Positions 17,638-25,922 are shown, numbered from the stretch's first letter. The stretch is DNA of 56,562 bases from CAKSXP01 sp964609305 (GCA_964609305.1 CAZSRK010000009.1:1-56562); one strand, 5' to 3'. Made by a program: numbers and translations. The notes: a model not told the origin generated them from the letters alone.

Positions 17638-17717
17638 TTTCACACTGCGTAGCAGTGCGAAAGTAACGGCATTTTTCAGTCTGTCAAAAAAGTATAAGAG
17701 GCTTTTTTGACAGACTG
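17638..17717. repeat. Dispersed double-hairpin element, copy A
   Basis: Two stem-loops: ACTTTC-A-CACTGC against GCAGTG-C-GAAAGT (17636-17664) and a perfect 16-bp inverted repeat CAGTCTGTCAAAAAAG (17677-17692) / its complement (17702-17717). The same 80-base layout recurs at 41000-41079, and half of the second hairpin recurs at 15837-15852. A further 8-bp hairpin lies at 17720-17739. The 317-base gap between the flavoprotein and CarD genes holds nothing else that I can identify. Confidence 0.7.
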
Positions 17718-17747
17718 CGCCGCGCCCCGGAGGGCGCGGAGGGACCC

Positions 17748-18257
17748 TTATGACTCAAGGGCCGCCACGCGCTTTTGTATATAGGGCTGCACCTGGCTGA
17801 TATCCAGGCCGAGCGCCGCGGCAAGCTCGCCGTGCAGAAGTTCCTCGGCACGCTTCATATACCGTGCGTCGACCAGGCCGAACCTGCGTTTCTGCCCCTC
17901 AAGCTCGCGCTTTTTCTCGTATAGCGACATGAGCATGCGCACAAGCTCGTGGCAATCGTGGCTGCGGAGGATAGCCTCGTAATGCTCGGTGAGCTGGCGC
18001 AGGACGCGGTTGTGGTATCCCTGTGCGTGGATCGAGGGTATCTCGTCTATAAGCGCCTCCGCCTCCTCGCGGGAGATGATTGGGCGCATATGGACTTTCT
18101 GATTGTCCGCGGGGGTGTAGATGGTACAGCCGCTGTATACGGGGCTCAGCTCATAGTACATGCGGCCGTGTTCCTTCACGTCCTTTGACGGGGAGACGCC
18201 GCTTACACGGCACACTCCGCTGCTTCCGTACATGATAATGTCCCCCACTTCAAACAT
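17748..18257 (-). CDS. CarD family transcriptional regulator
   Basis: A 169-aa protein with an N-terminal CarD/CdnL/TRCF RNA-polymerase-interaction domain (MFEVGDIIMYGSSGVCRVSGV; YYELSPVY) and a helical C-terminal domain rich in charged residues, which in CarD/CdnL contacts promoter DNA. Such proteins bind the RNA polymerase beta subunit and stabilise open complexes. It is monocistronic, with convergent repeats downstream and a divergent gap of 189 bases to the GTPase pair. CarD-like proteins of this length are common in Clostridia; the genes regulated cannot be told from sequence. Confidence 0.9.
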   Translation of the reverse strand: MFEVGDIIMYGSSGVCRVSGVSPSKDVKEHGRMYYELSPVYSGCTIYTPADNQKVHMRPIISREEAEALIDEIPSIHAQGYHNRVLRQLTEHYEAILRSHDCHELVRMLMSLYEKKRELEGQKRRFGLVDARYMKRAEELLHGELAAALGLDISQVQPYIQKRVAALES

Positions 18258-18446
18258 CTGCCATCACCCTTTCAGAAATAAATACGGCCCCCTTCCGTCC
18301 GCATCTGCGGGAGCCTCTGGTTTTCTCTATATATATTATAGTATCACAAATTTGCCGAAAATGTAAGAAAAACTTTTTTATCCTCTTGACTCGGGTGCTA
18401 TAATAATCTGTTAGGAAGAAAAAATCAAAAGAGGTAATGACATATT

Positions 18447-19502
18447 ATGACAAAAGTAACGATTGTTTCGGGTTTCCTCGGAGCGGGCAAAACGACGCTG
18501 ATCAAGAAACTGCTGGCCGGGGCCAGGCAGGGAGAAAAGGTCGTGTTGATAGAAAACGAGTTTGGCGAAACAGGCATTGACGGAAGCTTTCTGCGTGAAA
18601 CGGGCATTGAGATAACGGAGATGAACAGCGGTTGCATCTGTTGCAGCCTTGTCGGGGACTTCAGCCGCGCGCTGCTGCAGGTGACCGAGCAGTTTGAGCC
18701 CGACCGTATTGTAATAGAGCCCTCCGGCGTCGGCAAGCTCTCGGACGTCGTCGCGGCGGTCGAAGACAGCGGAGCTGATCTCGTCATATCCGGCAGGACG
18801 GTCGTTGTGGACGCGGTCAAGTGCCGGATGTATGAGAAAAATTTTGGAGAGTTCTATAACGACCAGATAGAGTCTGCCAGCTCCATCGTTCTCAGCCGCA
18901 GCCAGAAGCTGACGAAGGAAAAGCTCGCCGACTGCGAAAAACTGCTGCGTTCACACAACGAGCACGCAGCGATAGTCACAACGCCCTGGGACGAGCTGGA
19001 CGCTGCCGCGCTGCTGCGCGCGATCGAGCCGGAGCAGAGTCTTGAGCAGCTCCTTCGCCAGAGCGAGAATGAGCACCGCGGTCATGGTCACGAGCACCAT
19101 CACCATGGACCTCACGAACACGACGAAACCTGCGAATGCGGCCACCATCACCACGGGAACGACCATGACCACGACCATGAGCATCACCATGACCACGACC
19201 ATGGACACGATGCCGACGAGGTGTTCGCCGCCTGGGGCTTTGAGAGTTCCCGCGCTTTTGACGAGGCGGAGCTTGCCGGGGCCCTGGATGCGCTCGACAG
19301 CGGCAAATACGGCGTTATCCTGCGCGCAAAGGGCATCGTGCCCTGCTCCGACGGCGGGCAGTGGCTGCACTTTGACTATGTTCCGCAGGAGCATGATATA
19401 CGCCGCGGCGCCCCGGACTACACGGGACGGCTGTGCGTTATCGGCTCACAGCTTGACGAGGCGGCGCTGGCCGGGCTTTTCGGCACGCCGGATAAGAGGT
19501 GA
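18447..19502 (+). CDS. G3E (CobW-type, COG0523) GTPase with His-rich metal loop
   Basis: A 351-aa metal-chaperone GTPase. The Walker A loop is GFLGAGKTT (residues 9-17) and the metal-exchange motif is GCICC (Cys63, Cys65, Cys66). VIEPSGVG is the switch region, and a CobW C-terminal domain begins at about residue 260. Between them, residues 209-257 are dominated by His with some Asp and Glu, a likely Zn/Ni/Co buffering loop. It is first of a two-gene operon, the second gene overlapping or abutting its stop. A TATAAT at 18399-18404 is a plausible -10. The metal is not determined by sequence. Confidence 0.93.
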   Translation: MTKVTIVSGFLGAGKTTLIKKLLAGARQGEKVVLIENEFGETGIDGSFLRETGIEITEMNSGCICCSLVGDFSRALLQVTEQFEPDRIVIEPSGVGKLSDVVAAVEDSGADLVISGRTVVVDAVKCRMYEKNFGEFYNDQIESASSIVLSRSQKLTKEKLADCEKLLRSHNEHAAIVTTPWDELDAAALLRAIEPEQSLEQLLRQSENEHRGHGHEHHHHGPHEHDETCECGHHHHGNDHDHDHEHHHDHDHGHDADEVFAAWGFESSRAFDEAELAGALDALDSGKYGVILRAKGIVPCSDGGQWLHFDYVPQEHDIRRGAPDYTGRLCVIGSQLDEAALAGLFGTPDKR

Positions 19503-19507
19503 GACGG

Positions 19508-20458
19508 TTGAAAAAAGAAATACCCGTATATCTCTTCCTCGGCTTTCTGGAGAGCGGCAAGACAAAATTCATTCAGGAGACGCTCGAGGACGAGCGGTTC
19601 AACACCGGTGAAAAGACCCTGCTTGTCATGTGCGAGGAGGGGCTTGAAGAATATGAGCCGGACCAGTTTTCATCCGCGGGCGTGCATATCGTTTCCGTTG
19701 AGGACCGGCAGCAGCTCACGCAGGAATTTCTCGACAGTGCCGCCAGCGATATGCGGGTCGAGCGTGTGCTGATAGAGTACAACGGCATGTGGGAGATTCA
19801 GGACCTGGCCGAGGCGCTGCCCGAATCCTGGGCCGTATATCAGATCCTGCTGACAATCGACGCATCGACCTTTCCCATGTACCTTCAGAACATGCGGCAG
19901 CTAACGGTCGACAAGCTGCGCAGCGCGCAGGATGTCATATTCAACCGCGTGACTGAGGAGACCGACCGCGCGATGCTGCACCGCAGCGTGCGCATGGTCA
20001 ACCGCCGCGCACAGATGATATATGAATATACTGACGGTACGCTCGCCGGGGACGACATCCCGGACGAGCTGCCCTTTGACCTGGACGCGCCCGTCATCGA
20101 CATCTCCGACGAGGATTTCGGCATTTGGTATCTCGATGCGGCGGAGGACCCGGAGAAGTACCGGGGCAAGACCGTGCGCTTTCGCGCGATGAGCTGTCAT
20201 TCAAAAAAGATACCGGCGGGGTGCTTCGTGCCCGGGAGATTTGGTATGACCTGCTGCGTTGAGGATATAACCTTTGTCGGGTTCATCTGCCAGGCGGACG
20301 GGTTTGATGTGCCGAAACACCGAAGCTGGGTGTATGTCACGGCCAAATGCGACGTTAAAAAGCACAAGGTCTACGGCGGCGATGGGCCCTGGCTCACGCT
20401 GACGGACATAGAATACGATGTTGACCCGCCGGAGGACGAGCTGGTGTATTTCACCTGA
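19508..20458 (+). CDS. G3E-type GTPase fused to a YcgQ-like (TIGR03943) domain
   Basis: A 316-aa protein. The N-terminal part is a CobW-like P-loop domain (LFLGFLESGKTKF, then VLIEYNGMW in place of the usual EPSG) that lacks the CxCC metal motif. The C-terminal part, from about residue 215, has YRGKTVRFRAM, then FVPGRFGMTCCVEDITFVGFIC, resembling the C-terminal domain of YcgQ/TIGR03943 proteins, which normally partner DUF318 permeases and COG0523 proteins. The fusion in a single cytoplasmic chain is unusual. TTG at 19508 is preferred (AGGTGAG just upstream); GTG at 19499 overlaps the previous stop. Co-transcribed with the His-rich GTPase. Confidence 0.82.
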   Translation: MKKEIPVYLFLGFLESGKTKFIQETLEDERFNTGEKTLLVMCEEGLEEYEPDQFSSAGVHIVSVEDRQQLTQEFLDSAASDMRVERVLIEYNGMWEIQDLAEALPESWAVYQILLTIDASTFPMYLQNMRQLTVDKLRSAQDVIFNRVTEETDRAMLHRSVRMVNRRAQMIYEYTDGTLAGDDIPDELPFDLDAPVIDISDEDFGIWYLDAAEDPEKYRGKTVRFRAMSCHSKKIPAGCFVPGRFGMTCCVEDITFVGFICQADGFDVPKHRSWVYVTAKCDVKKHKVYGGDGPWLTLTDIEYDVDPPEDELVYFT

Positions 20459-20501
20459 GGTCCTGATAATTCATAAACAAATATAATTATATAAATAGAA
20501 G

Positions 20502-20534
20502 CGCTTCTTTCCATTGCGGAAAGAAGCGTTTTTT
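20502..20534 (+). terminator. Rho-independent terminator of the GTPase operon
   Basis: CGCTTCTTTCC, loop ATTGC, GGAAAGAAGCG and six T residues. Confidence 0.93.
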
Positions 20535-20558
20535 GCGTTATAAGACAAATAGCGGCGC

Positions 20559-21305
20559 TCAGGCTCCATGCCGACCTATTCTATGTCCGGCAACGACCAG
20601 TACGCTGCGGCCCCTGCGGGGCTTTTCGGGCTCACGCGGGGCAGGGAGCTGCCGGCCGACGAAACACAGCAGCGCGGGCTGGCACAGCTTCTGCAATCGG
20701 CGGAGCACAAAGCCGACGGCCAGCGCGCTGATCACGGTGCCCTCGCGCACGCCGACAAGACCGTGGAAGTATATCAGGCTGGCACATGCGGAAACCGCTA
20801 CCATGCAGCAGTCGGTAATCGTTTTACAGGTAGCGACCGGCAGGCCGGTCTTTTTCGACACCGCCAGCGACAGGCCCTCGCCCGGGGTCGGCAGGATCTG
20901 CGGCGCAAGATACAGCATCACGCCAGCGGCGACAAGAGGTATGCTTATGATCAGAAAGACCAGGCGCATCGCATAGCTCTCCGGAGCGGGGATAAAGGAG
21001 AGCAGCGACGAGGCCAGCGATACGAGCAGGCCAAAGAAAAACGATGCGACGATCTGGAGCAGCATTTCTGGACGGAAGTCGCGGCGGAGTATGATAAACT
21101 CTACGAGTATATACAGACAATAGGTCCCCGTTGTGCACATCCCCAGTCCCAGCCCGCTTATCTGGCTCGTCACGTTCGCAAGACAGGTAACGGGGCTTAC
21201 GCCCAGCGCGGATTTGACGGAGAATATGACGCCCAGAGCCATCGTGAACAGCCCTGCGCAGTATATGAAAAGTCGTTTTGCCCAAAGTGATAACCGGTTT
21301 GCCAA
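20559..21305 (-). CDS. YczE/YyaS/YitT-like membrane protein
   Basis: A 248-aa protein with about six hydrophobic helices, beginning LFIYCAGLFTMALGVIFSV and containing SALGVSPVTCLANVTS and LPTPGEGLSLAVS, as in the YczE/YitT-type families. Substrate unknown. The start is TTG at 21305 with GGGAG 9 bases upstream. The C-terminus ends in an Arg/Pro-rich tail. It is convergent with the GTPase operon and close to its terminator. No neighbour suggests a function. Confidence 0.8.
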   Translation of the reverse strand: MANRLSLWAKRLFIYCAGLFTMALGVIFSVKSALGVSPVTCLANVTSQISGLGLGMCTTGTYCLYILVEFIILRRDFRPEMLLQIVASFFFGLLVSLASSLLSFIPAPESYAMRLVFLIISIPLVAAGVMLYLAPQILPTPGEGLSLAVSKKTGLPVATCKTITDCCMVAVSACASLIYFHGLVGVREGTVISALAVGFVLRRLQKLCQPALLCFVGRQLPAPREPEKPRRGRSVLVVAGHRIGRHGA

Positions 21306-21384
21306 TGTTAGACTCTCCCTTTTAATAGGTTTTCTAAATAAAATGATATATAAAAGCTATCAATAAGTCAAGTGGCAAAAGGAA

Positions 21385-21410
21385 CAAAAAACCCCGGCCG
21401 CCGGCCGGGC
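21385..21410 (-). terminator. Rho-independent terminator of the ECF-kinase transcript
   Basis: A GC-only stem (21392-21409) is followed on the minus strand by TTTTTTG (21386-21391). It lies after the 74-bp tandem repeat, which would therefore form the 3' untranslated region of the kinase transcript. Confidence 0.7.
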
Positions 21411-21418
21411 TTTTGGGT

Positions 21419-21572
21419 GATTCTATCTCAGGCGGTTGGTTATCCGAACACTGTGAAGGACGAAAGATGCAAAACAGCGTACGTTTTTGTGCGATTCTAT
21501 CCTGCGTGGTGGGTGAACCGGACGCTGTAAATGACAGGAGATGCAAAAATCGTGTGTTTTTTGGCGATTCCT
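21419..21572. repeat. 74-bp tandem repeat, two copies and a partial third
   Basis: Units begin with GATTCTATC at 21419, GATTCTATC at 21493 and GATTCCTCC at 21566 (spacing 74 and 73). Shared blocks within each unit are ACxCTGTxAAxGAC and AGATGCAAAA. The minus-strand frame yields apparent repeat peptides, but no start with a ribosome site is seen, so I treat it as non-coding. Confidence 0.7.
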
Positions 21573-21601
21573 CCTTGGGCATTGTACAAAAAGCGGCGGC
21601 G

Positions 21602-22162
21602 TCAGGCGCCGGCGCGCAGTACGATGTCGCACAGGGCCTCGATGCCGAAAGCCTCGAGATATTTTTCCTCCATCGGTATCCATTTTTCGATAAAGTTTTG
21701 CAGGGACTGCGTGCTCTCCCGCTCGCGCAGGCGCTCGAGCTGTGTGCGGGGATCGATGTCGCAGAAGATGCGCAGGCCGTACAGTGTCTGAAGCTCCGGG
21801 TGCATCGAATATGCGCCCTCGACAATGACGACATCGCCGCGCGGAACATGGCGTTCGCCCGTGATGGAGCCGGCAGAGCAGTCATACACTCCATAACTGA
21901 AGCTCTCCCCGTGCGAGAGCGGCAGGGCGACCTGCGCCGTGAACCGTTCGAGATCAAAATTGCCGCCCGGCTGGGCAAGACGCTGCGCTGTGCGCATCTC
22001 GTAAGGCAGGAAAAAGTCGTCCATATGTATGACCGGCGCGTCCAGCGCCAGCGACAGGGTATGCGCGAGCGTCGTCTTGCCAGAGGCGCAGCGTCCGTCT
22101 ATCGCCGCGACGAGCGGCTTTCCGGCGTGGTCTATCGCCCGGAGCACATGTTCGACGTTCAT
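21602..22162 (-). CDS. Uridine-kinase-like P-loop kinase
   Basis: A 186-aa protein of the uridine kinase/phosphoribulokinase fold. Walker A is AIDGRCASGKTTL (about residues 20-32), followed by VIHMDDFFLP and, later, DVVIVEGAYSMHP and the LID region RLRERES. It is too short and divergent to be assigned as true uridine kinase. Its ATG overlaps the stop of the ECF substrate-binding gene (ATGA), so the pair is translationally coupled. This suggests it phosphorylates the compound that the ECF transporter brings in, trapping it. Both follow a leader with riboswitch-like organisation. Confidence 0.85.
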   Translation of the reverse strand: MNVEHVLRAIDHAGKPLVAAIDGRCASGKTTLAHTLSLALDAPVIHMDDFFLPYEMRTAQRLAQPGGNFDLERFTAQVALPLSHGESFSYGVYDCSAGSITGERHVPRGDVVIVEGAYSMHPELQTLYGLRIFCDIDPRTQLERLRERESTQSLQNFIEKWIPMEEKYLEAFGIEALCDIVLRAGA

Positions 22163-22686
22163 GGCCGCAGGAACCCCGCTTTCCGCAGCGCGATGACCAG
22201 GATGGGGATCAGCACGAGCTGGATTATGATGCCGGGAACAGCGTTTACGAATGCGCCCGCGATAAATATGGAAAAGCCGAAGTCGACGCCGGTGAAAGCG
22301 GCGGCCAGCAACGCCATGACGCAGCCCCAGACAGCGCGGCCGAGCAGCATCGCCAGTACAAGGCTGAGCCAGATATAGCCGTTTTTGTTTGGCAGCAGCC
22401 TGAAGAACAGGCCGGAGAACGCGCCGTATGCCGCAAGCTCAAAGGCCATTGCCACGGCCGTCGGGAACATGGCGGGCATGCCGAAGGCCACGGAACGCAG
22501 AAGAGGGGCGATAAGGCCGACGGCCAGGCCCCAGGGCCAGCCGCAGACGAAGCCGCACAGCAGAACGGGTGTGTGCATCGGCAGCAGGCGGGAACCCAGC
22601 TGCTGCAGCTGGCCGGTCAGCAGCGGCAGGACCAGGCAAAGAGCGAGCATAAGCGCGGAAAAGACCAGTTTTCTGACGGAATTCAT
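22159..22686 (-). CDS. ECF transporter substrate-binding (S) component
   Basis: A 175-aa membrane protein with about six helices. The N-terminal KLVFSALMLALCLVLPLL and the following LLPMHTPVLLCGFVCGWPWG are typical of S components that recruit the shared EcfA/EcfT energising module. The start at 22686 (MNSVRK) has GAGGTGA 5 bases upstream; the longer frame would start inside the leader terminator and is rejected. The vitamin or precursor carried is not evident. Regulation by an attenuating leader (22710-22812) is likely. Confidence 0.88.
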   Translation of the reverse strand: MNSVRKLVFSALMLALCLVLPLLTGQLQQLGSRLLPMHTPVLLCGFVCGWPWGLAVGLIAPLLRSVAFGMPAMFPTAVAMAFELAAYGAFSGLFFRLLPNKNGYIWLSLVLAMLLGRAVWGCVMALLAAAFTGVDFGFSIFIAGAFVNAVPGIIIQLVLIPILVIALRKAGFLRP

Positions 22687-22709
22687 ATTGTTCACCTCTG
22701 AAAAATAAT

Positions 22710-22764
22710 AAAAAACCACGCAGGAAGACGGCCCCGCTATCTGCGGGAGCCGATACCTGCGTGG
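22710..22764 (-). terminator. Intrinsic terminator in the leader of the ECF gene
   Basis: CCACGCAGG at 22716-22724 pairs with CCTGCGTGG at 22756-22764, with an inner GC-rich stem, and is followed on the minus strand by TTTTTT (22715-22710). It lies 24 bases before the ECF start codon and must be bypassed for expression. Confidence 0.88.
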
Positions 22765-22812
22765 TATCATTGCTGCGATGGAGTCGTTAGATTTACCGGC
22801 TTGGGCCGGCGG
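22752..22812 (-). promoter_or_regulatory. Candidate riboswitch/attenuator aptamer region
   Basis: The transcript is expected to begin near 22812. It first forms a CCGGC-CCAA-GCCGG hairpin (22809-22796), then about 27 bases without a strong stem. GATACC-ACGCA-GGTATC (22768-22752) comes next; this small hairpin uses the 5' arm of the terminator and so excludes it. I could not match it to TPP, FMN, preQ1, THF or other common classes from memory. Confidence 0.55.
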
Positions 22813-22818
22813 TTAATT

Positions 22819-22847
22819 ATTATAGCATGCGGTCAAGCCGTTGTCAA
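22819..22847 (-). promoter_or_regulatory. Sigma-A promoter of the ECF-kinase operon
   Basis: On the minus strand, TTGACA (22847-22842), 17 bases, TATAAT (22824-22819): a perfect consensus. The -35 overlaps the stop codon of the upstream DUF3842 gene. Confidence 0.88.
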
Positions 22848-23275
22848 ATGCCGGATGTGTAAGAGGGCTGCTTCATCAATCCGCGTATGTACCCTACGGC
22901 CTCCGCCACAAGGCGGGAGACGGACAGGTCGGCCAAGCCGACGATATGGGTTTCACAGCGGTTGACCGGAAGCAGTACCTTCTTGGCCCGGCTCTGTCCA
23001 ACGGCGAGCGCCATGCGCGGTGTGACTTCGCCCAGCAGCGAGTCGGCGATCACGATCCCAACGGGTCCGACGATCACGTCCGCGTCGCGGCAGGCGACGA
23101 CGACCGGGTTTTCCCCGCTCGCGCTGGCATGCGCGCCGGCCTTGTTCATGACGCTGGCAGCGATGCTGTTGGTGCCGATGGCGCATATCTCGGCCTCCGG
23201 TATCTCCGCGCGCAGCTTTTCAACCAGCGTTTTGCCCAGCCTGCCGCCCTGGCCGTCGATTACGACTATCTTCAT
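22844..23275 (-). CDS. DUF3842 family protein
   Basis: A 143-aa protein with a Rossmann-like start, MKIVVIDGQGGRLGKTLVE, and VVVACRDADVIVGPVGIVIADSL, as in the DUF3842 family common in Clostridia. It may bind a nucleotide, but no catalytic residues can be named. The ATG overlaps the thpR stop by 4 bases, and GGTGAGG precedes it, so the two form an operon. Function unknown. Confidence 0.88.
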   Translation of the reverse strand: MKIVVIDGQGGRLGKTLVEKLRAEIPEAEICAIGTNSIAASVMNKAGAHASASGENPVVVACRDADVIVGPVGIVIADSLLGEVTPRMALAVGQSRAKKVLLPVNRCETHIVGLADLSVSRLVAEAVGYIRGLMKQPSYTSGI

Positions 23276-23790
23276 TTTTCCTCACCTCTCCCGAGGTCGT
23301 ATCCAAAGACCTCTGTATATTCCATGCCGCGTTCGCGCCGCTGTGATCTCATGAGGGATATGCGCTTTACGATCATTGACGCGCCCGGGATCTTGGGCGC
23401 CGGTATGTCTGCCGGGCGAACCCGGCGTGCGAGCGTTATATGCGCACGGAAAGGCCGCTCGTCGATTGCAAAGCCTGCTCCGGAGAGTTTCTCGCGAAGC
23501 CGGAGAACAAGAGCGTGAAGCTCGTCACAGGGTTCGAGCCCGGCCCACCACAGGTCACCGAAGCGGCCGGGCGAGCCCAGGCGTATCTCAAACGGGGGAC
23601 AGGCGCATTCCGCGATGATGCGGCGCAGCTCCGATGTGCGCCGGCTCTCGCCGATGAACGCAAGAGTCAGGTGCAGATTCCCGCCCGGTGTGAAGCTGCC
23701 GTGCTCCGCCTGCGCGCGCAGCGAGGCTTCGCCCGCCAGAAGCGCGCGTTTCATACCGGATGTCAGGTTAATAGCGATGAAAAGGCGCAT
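23272..23790 (-). CDS. thpR: RNA 2',3'-cyclic phosphodiesterase
   Basis: A 172-aa 2H-phosphoesterase. It begins MRLFIAINLT and carries the two HxT motifs HLTLAF and HITLAR that form the active site. The family opens 2',3'-cyclic phosphates on RNA and was first described as a 2'-5' RNA ligase. The ATG at 23790 follows GAGGGA; the longer frame extending to 24261 would overlap the divergent M3 peptidase gene and is rejected. Coupled with DUF3842. Confidence 0.93.
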   Translation of the reverse strand: MRLFIAINLTSGMKRALLAGEASLRAQAEHGSFTPGGNLHLTLAFIGESRRTSELRRIIAECACPPFEIRLGSPGRFGDLWWAGLEPCDELHALVLRLREKLSGAGFAIDERPFRAHITLARRVRPADIPAPKIPGASMIVKRISLMRSQRRERGMEYTEVFGYDLGRGEEK

Positions 23791-23949
23791 ATCGTCCCTC
23801 CGCGCGGCTGTATCCTTTCCTGCCGCGGCGATGGGGAAATTATAGCACAGCAAAATGCAAAAATAAACTGTTTGCATAAAATCCCTTTCGTTATATACTA
23901 TATATACTATGGTTATGAACGCCTTACTGAGAGGAACTGCGAGGTTTAT

Positions 23950-25776
23950 ATGAAAAGGATAATCTGTTTTACTATCTGCGCCGTCCTTCTTCTGAGCGCA
24001 CTGTGCGGCTGTATGGATGGGAGCCGGAGCGAGGAGCCCGGGTTTGGCTCCGGTCTGCGCGAGTTCATACCCGAGACCGAGCGGGAGGAGGCCGTCCAGA
24101 CACTGTCGGACGCAATACGCCAGGCCGTGGGGAGTCCCACCGCACAGGCGACAGCCGAGCCGCAGCTGCCGGCCAAGCCGCAGGGCACCGCTGTGCCGCA
24201 GGAAACGGCCGAGCCGATACAGCCTGTTGCACAGGGCGACTATTTCCCCGACGTCTGGCATGCAGGTGTTTCTTTTGCGGATATGGAGTATCCGGATTAC
24301 CGCGTGGCGGATTTTGAGCCGTACATAGAGCGGTTAGAGGACATAGCCGAAAACGGCGGCTCCGCCGGGGAGCTCGAGAGCGCAGATGATGCAGCGGTAA
24401 CGGAGCTGTATTACATCTCCACACTGGTCAACATCGCGGACGTAGCGTACAGCGACGACCCGAACGACGAAGAGCTTGCCGCGGAGTCGATGCGCATAGT
24501 GGCCGTGTACAACGAGGCTAGCGACCGGTATTGGAGCGCGATGCAGAAGCTTGCGCTGTCGGAAAACGCATATCTGCTCGAGGGGCTGTACAGCGACTGG
24601 CAGATCGGCTGGTTCGAGACGTACAGCGCAACAACGGATCAGGAGATACGGCTCAACAATCGGGAAAGCGAGCTAACCCAGGAGTATTATACGCTCATCT
24701 CGGAGCCGGAGCCGGATTTTATGGAGATAGCGGAGCTGTATGTGGAACTGGTCGGCCTGCGCAATGAGCTGGCCGCCGCCGCGGGCTACGACAGCTATGC
24801 CGAATATGCTTACGAAAATTTCTATATCCGTAACTACGGGCCGGAACGCAGCCGCGCCATCTGGCAGATGGCCAAGGAGGACTTCATGCCGCTTTTGATG
24901 CAGTATAACTTCGAAGTGGGGTATGAAAACAGCCGCCTTTACTATTCCGACGAGATAGACTGCTCGCCGGAGCTGATACTTCAGAGCATGGAATATGCGC
25001 TGCCGCGCATGTCGGAGGAACTGGCACAGGCCTTTGATTATATGCTCGAATACGGACTTCACGACATTGATTATTCCCCGGCGAAGATGAACGTCGGCTT
25101 TACATGCGATCTGCTGTACTATAACGAGCCGTTCATCTTCAACTGCGCAAACGACACTTTTTACGACTATACCAGCATGTACCACGAGTTCGGCCACTTC
25201 GTAAACTCCTTCTATACGGAGAGCGACCTGCTCTTCGGGGCCGGGGATTTCGACCTTGCCGAGCTGCAGTCGCAGGGTATGCAGGTGCTTATGACGCAGT
25301 TTTTCCCCGAGATATTCGGACAGGAAAACGGCGATATCATACGCGACGGGGAGATACTCAACCTCGTTCTGAGCATAATCGACGGCGCGCTCTACGACGA
25401 GTTCCAGCAGCGCGTGTACGCGGAGCCGGGCCTGACTGCCGACAGGGTCACGGAGATATTTATCGAAGTTTACGACAGCTACGGTTATGAGGAGTATGAC
25501 GGATTCGAAAATGAGTGGATATATATCTCCCATAATTTTGAAAATCCGTTTTACTATATAAGCTATGCAGTCTCCGCAGTAAGCGCGCTGGAGCTCTTTG
25601 TCATGGCGCAATCCGACTATGCTGGGGCGCTGGAGACCTATCTAGCCGCAGCGGCGCTTGACCGCGAGGCCTGGTACTTTGACGGGGCGATCGAGGAGGT
25701 CGGTCTCAGCGACGTTTTCGACGCCGCCACGGGCTTTGACATAGCCGCCGGATTGGATGCATATTTCCGCAGCTGA
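23950..25776 (+). CDS. M3-family metallopeptidase lipoprotein (oligoendopeptidase F-like)
   Basis: A 608-aa exported zinc peptidase. The signal peptide ends LLLSALCGC, a lipobox with Cys at about 21, and is followed by a Pro/Ala/Glu/Thr-rich spacer to residue 95. The zinc site is HEFGH at residues 412-416, with E438 in DLAELQSQ a good third ligand. The rest is helical as in M3 enzymes. Most family members are cytoplasmic; a membrane-anchored extracellular version would digest peptides outside the cell. The start at 23950 is preferred over upstream in-frame codons because of GAGG about 6 bases before and the signal peptide. Monocistronic, divergent from thpR. Confidence 0.93.
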   Translation: MKRIICFTICAVLLLSALCGCMDGSRSEEPGFGSGLREFIPETEREEAVQTLSDAIRQAVGSPTAQATAEPQLPAKPQGTAVPQETAEPIQPVAQGDYFPDVWHAGVSFADMEYPDYRVADFEPYIERLEDIAENGGSAGELESADDAAVTELYYISTLVNIADVAYSDDPNDEELAAESMRIVAVYNEASDRYWSAMQKLALSENAYLLEGLYSDWQIGWFETYSATTDQEIRLNNRESELTQEYYTLISEPEPDFMEIAELYVELVGLRNELAAAAGYDSYAEYAYENFYIRNYGPERSRAIWQMAKEDFMPLLMQYNFEVGYENSRLYYSDEIDCSPELILQSMEYALPRMSEELAQAFDYMLEYGLHDIDYSPAKMNVGFTCDLLYYNEPFIFNCANDTFYDYTSMYHEFGHFVNSFYTESDLLFGAGDFDLAELQSQGMQVLMTQFFPEIFGQENGDIIRDGEILNLVLSIIDGALYDEFQQRVYAEPGLTADRVTEIFIEVYDSYGYEEYDGFENEWIYISHNFENPFYYISYAVSAVSALELFVMAQSDYAGALETYLAAAALDREAWYFDGAIEEVGLSDVFDAATGFDIAAGLDAYFRS

Positions 25777-25922
25777 GCATAACGTGCACAGAGGGGCTGT
25801 TTGACAAATTTTTTCGTTTCCGATAAACTAAAAGGCATAATCAGGTATATTCATTGGGACGGCGGTCATGGATGAGTCCATGTGAGATCCCCTCGGCCGC
25901 CGCAGTGCAAGGAGGTAATGAC

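Noticed and set aside
21419..21601. CRISPR array
   Set aside because: Only two and a part units of about 74 bases, contiguous with no spacers, and no cas genes nearby.
21334..22378. Long frames crossing the 74-bp repeat on both strands
   Set aside because: They extend shadows of the kinase gene into the repeat; no ribosome site and no family resemblance.
23791..24261. N-terminal extension of thpR
   Set aside because: It would overlap the divergent peptidase signal peptide, and the internal ATG at 23790 has a ribosome site and the family start MRLFIAINL.
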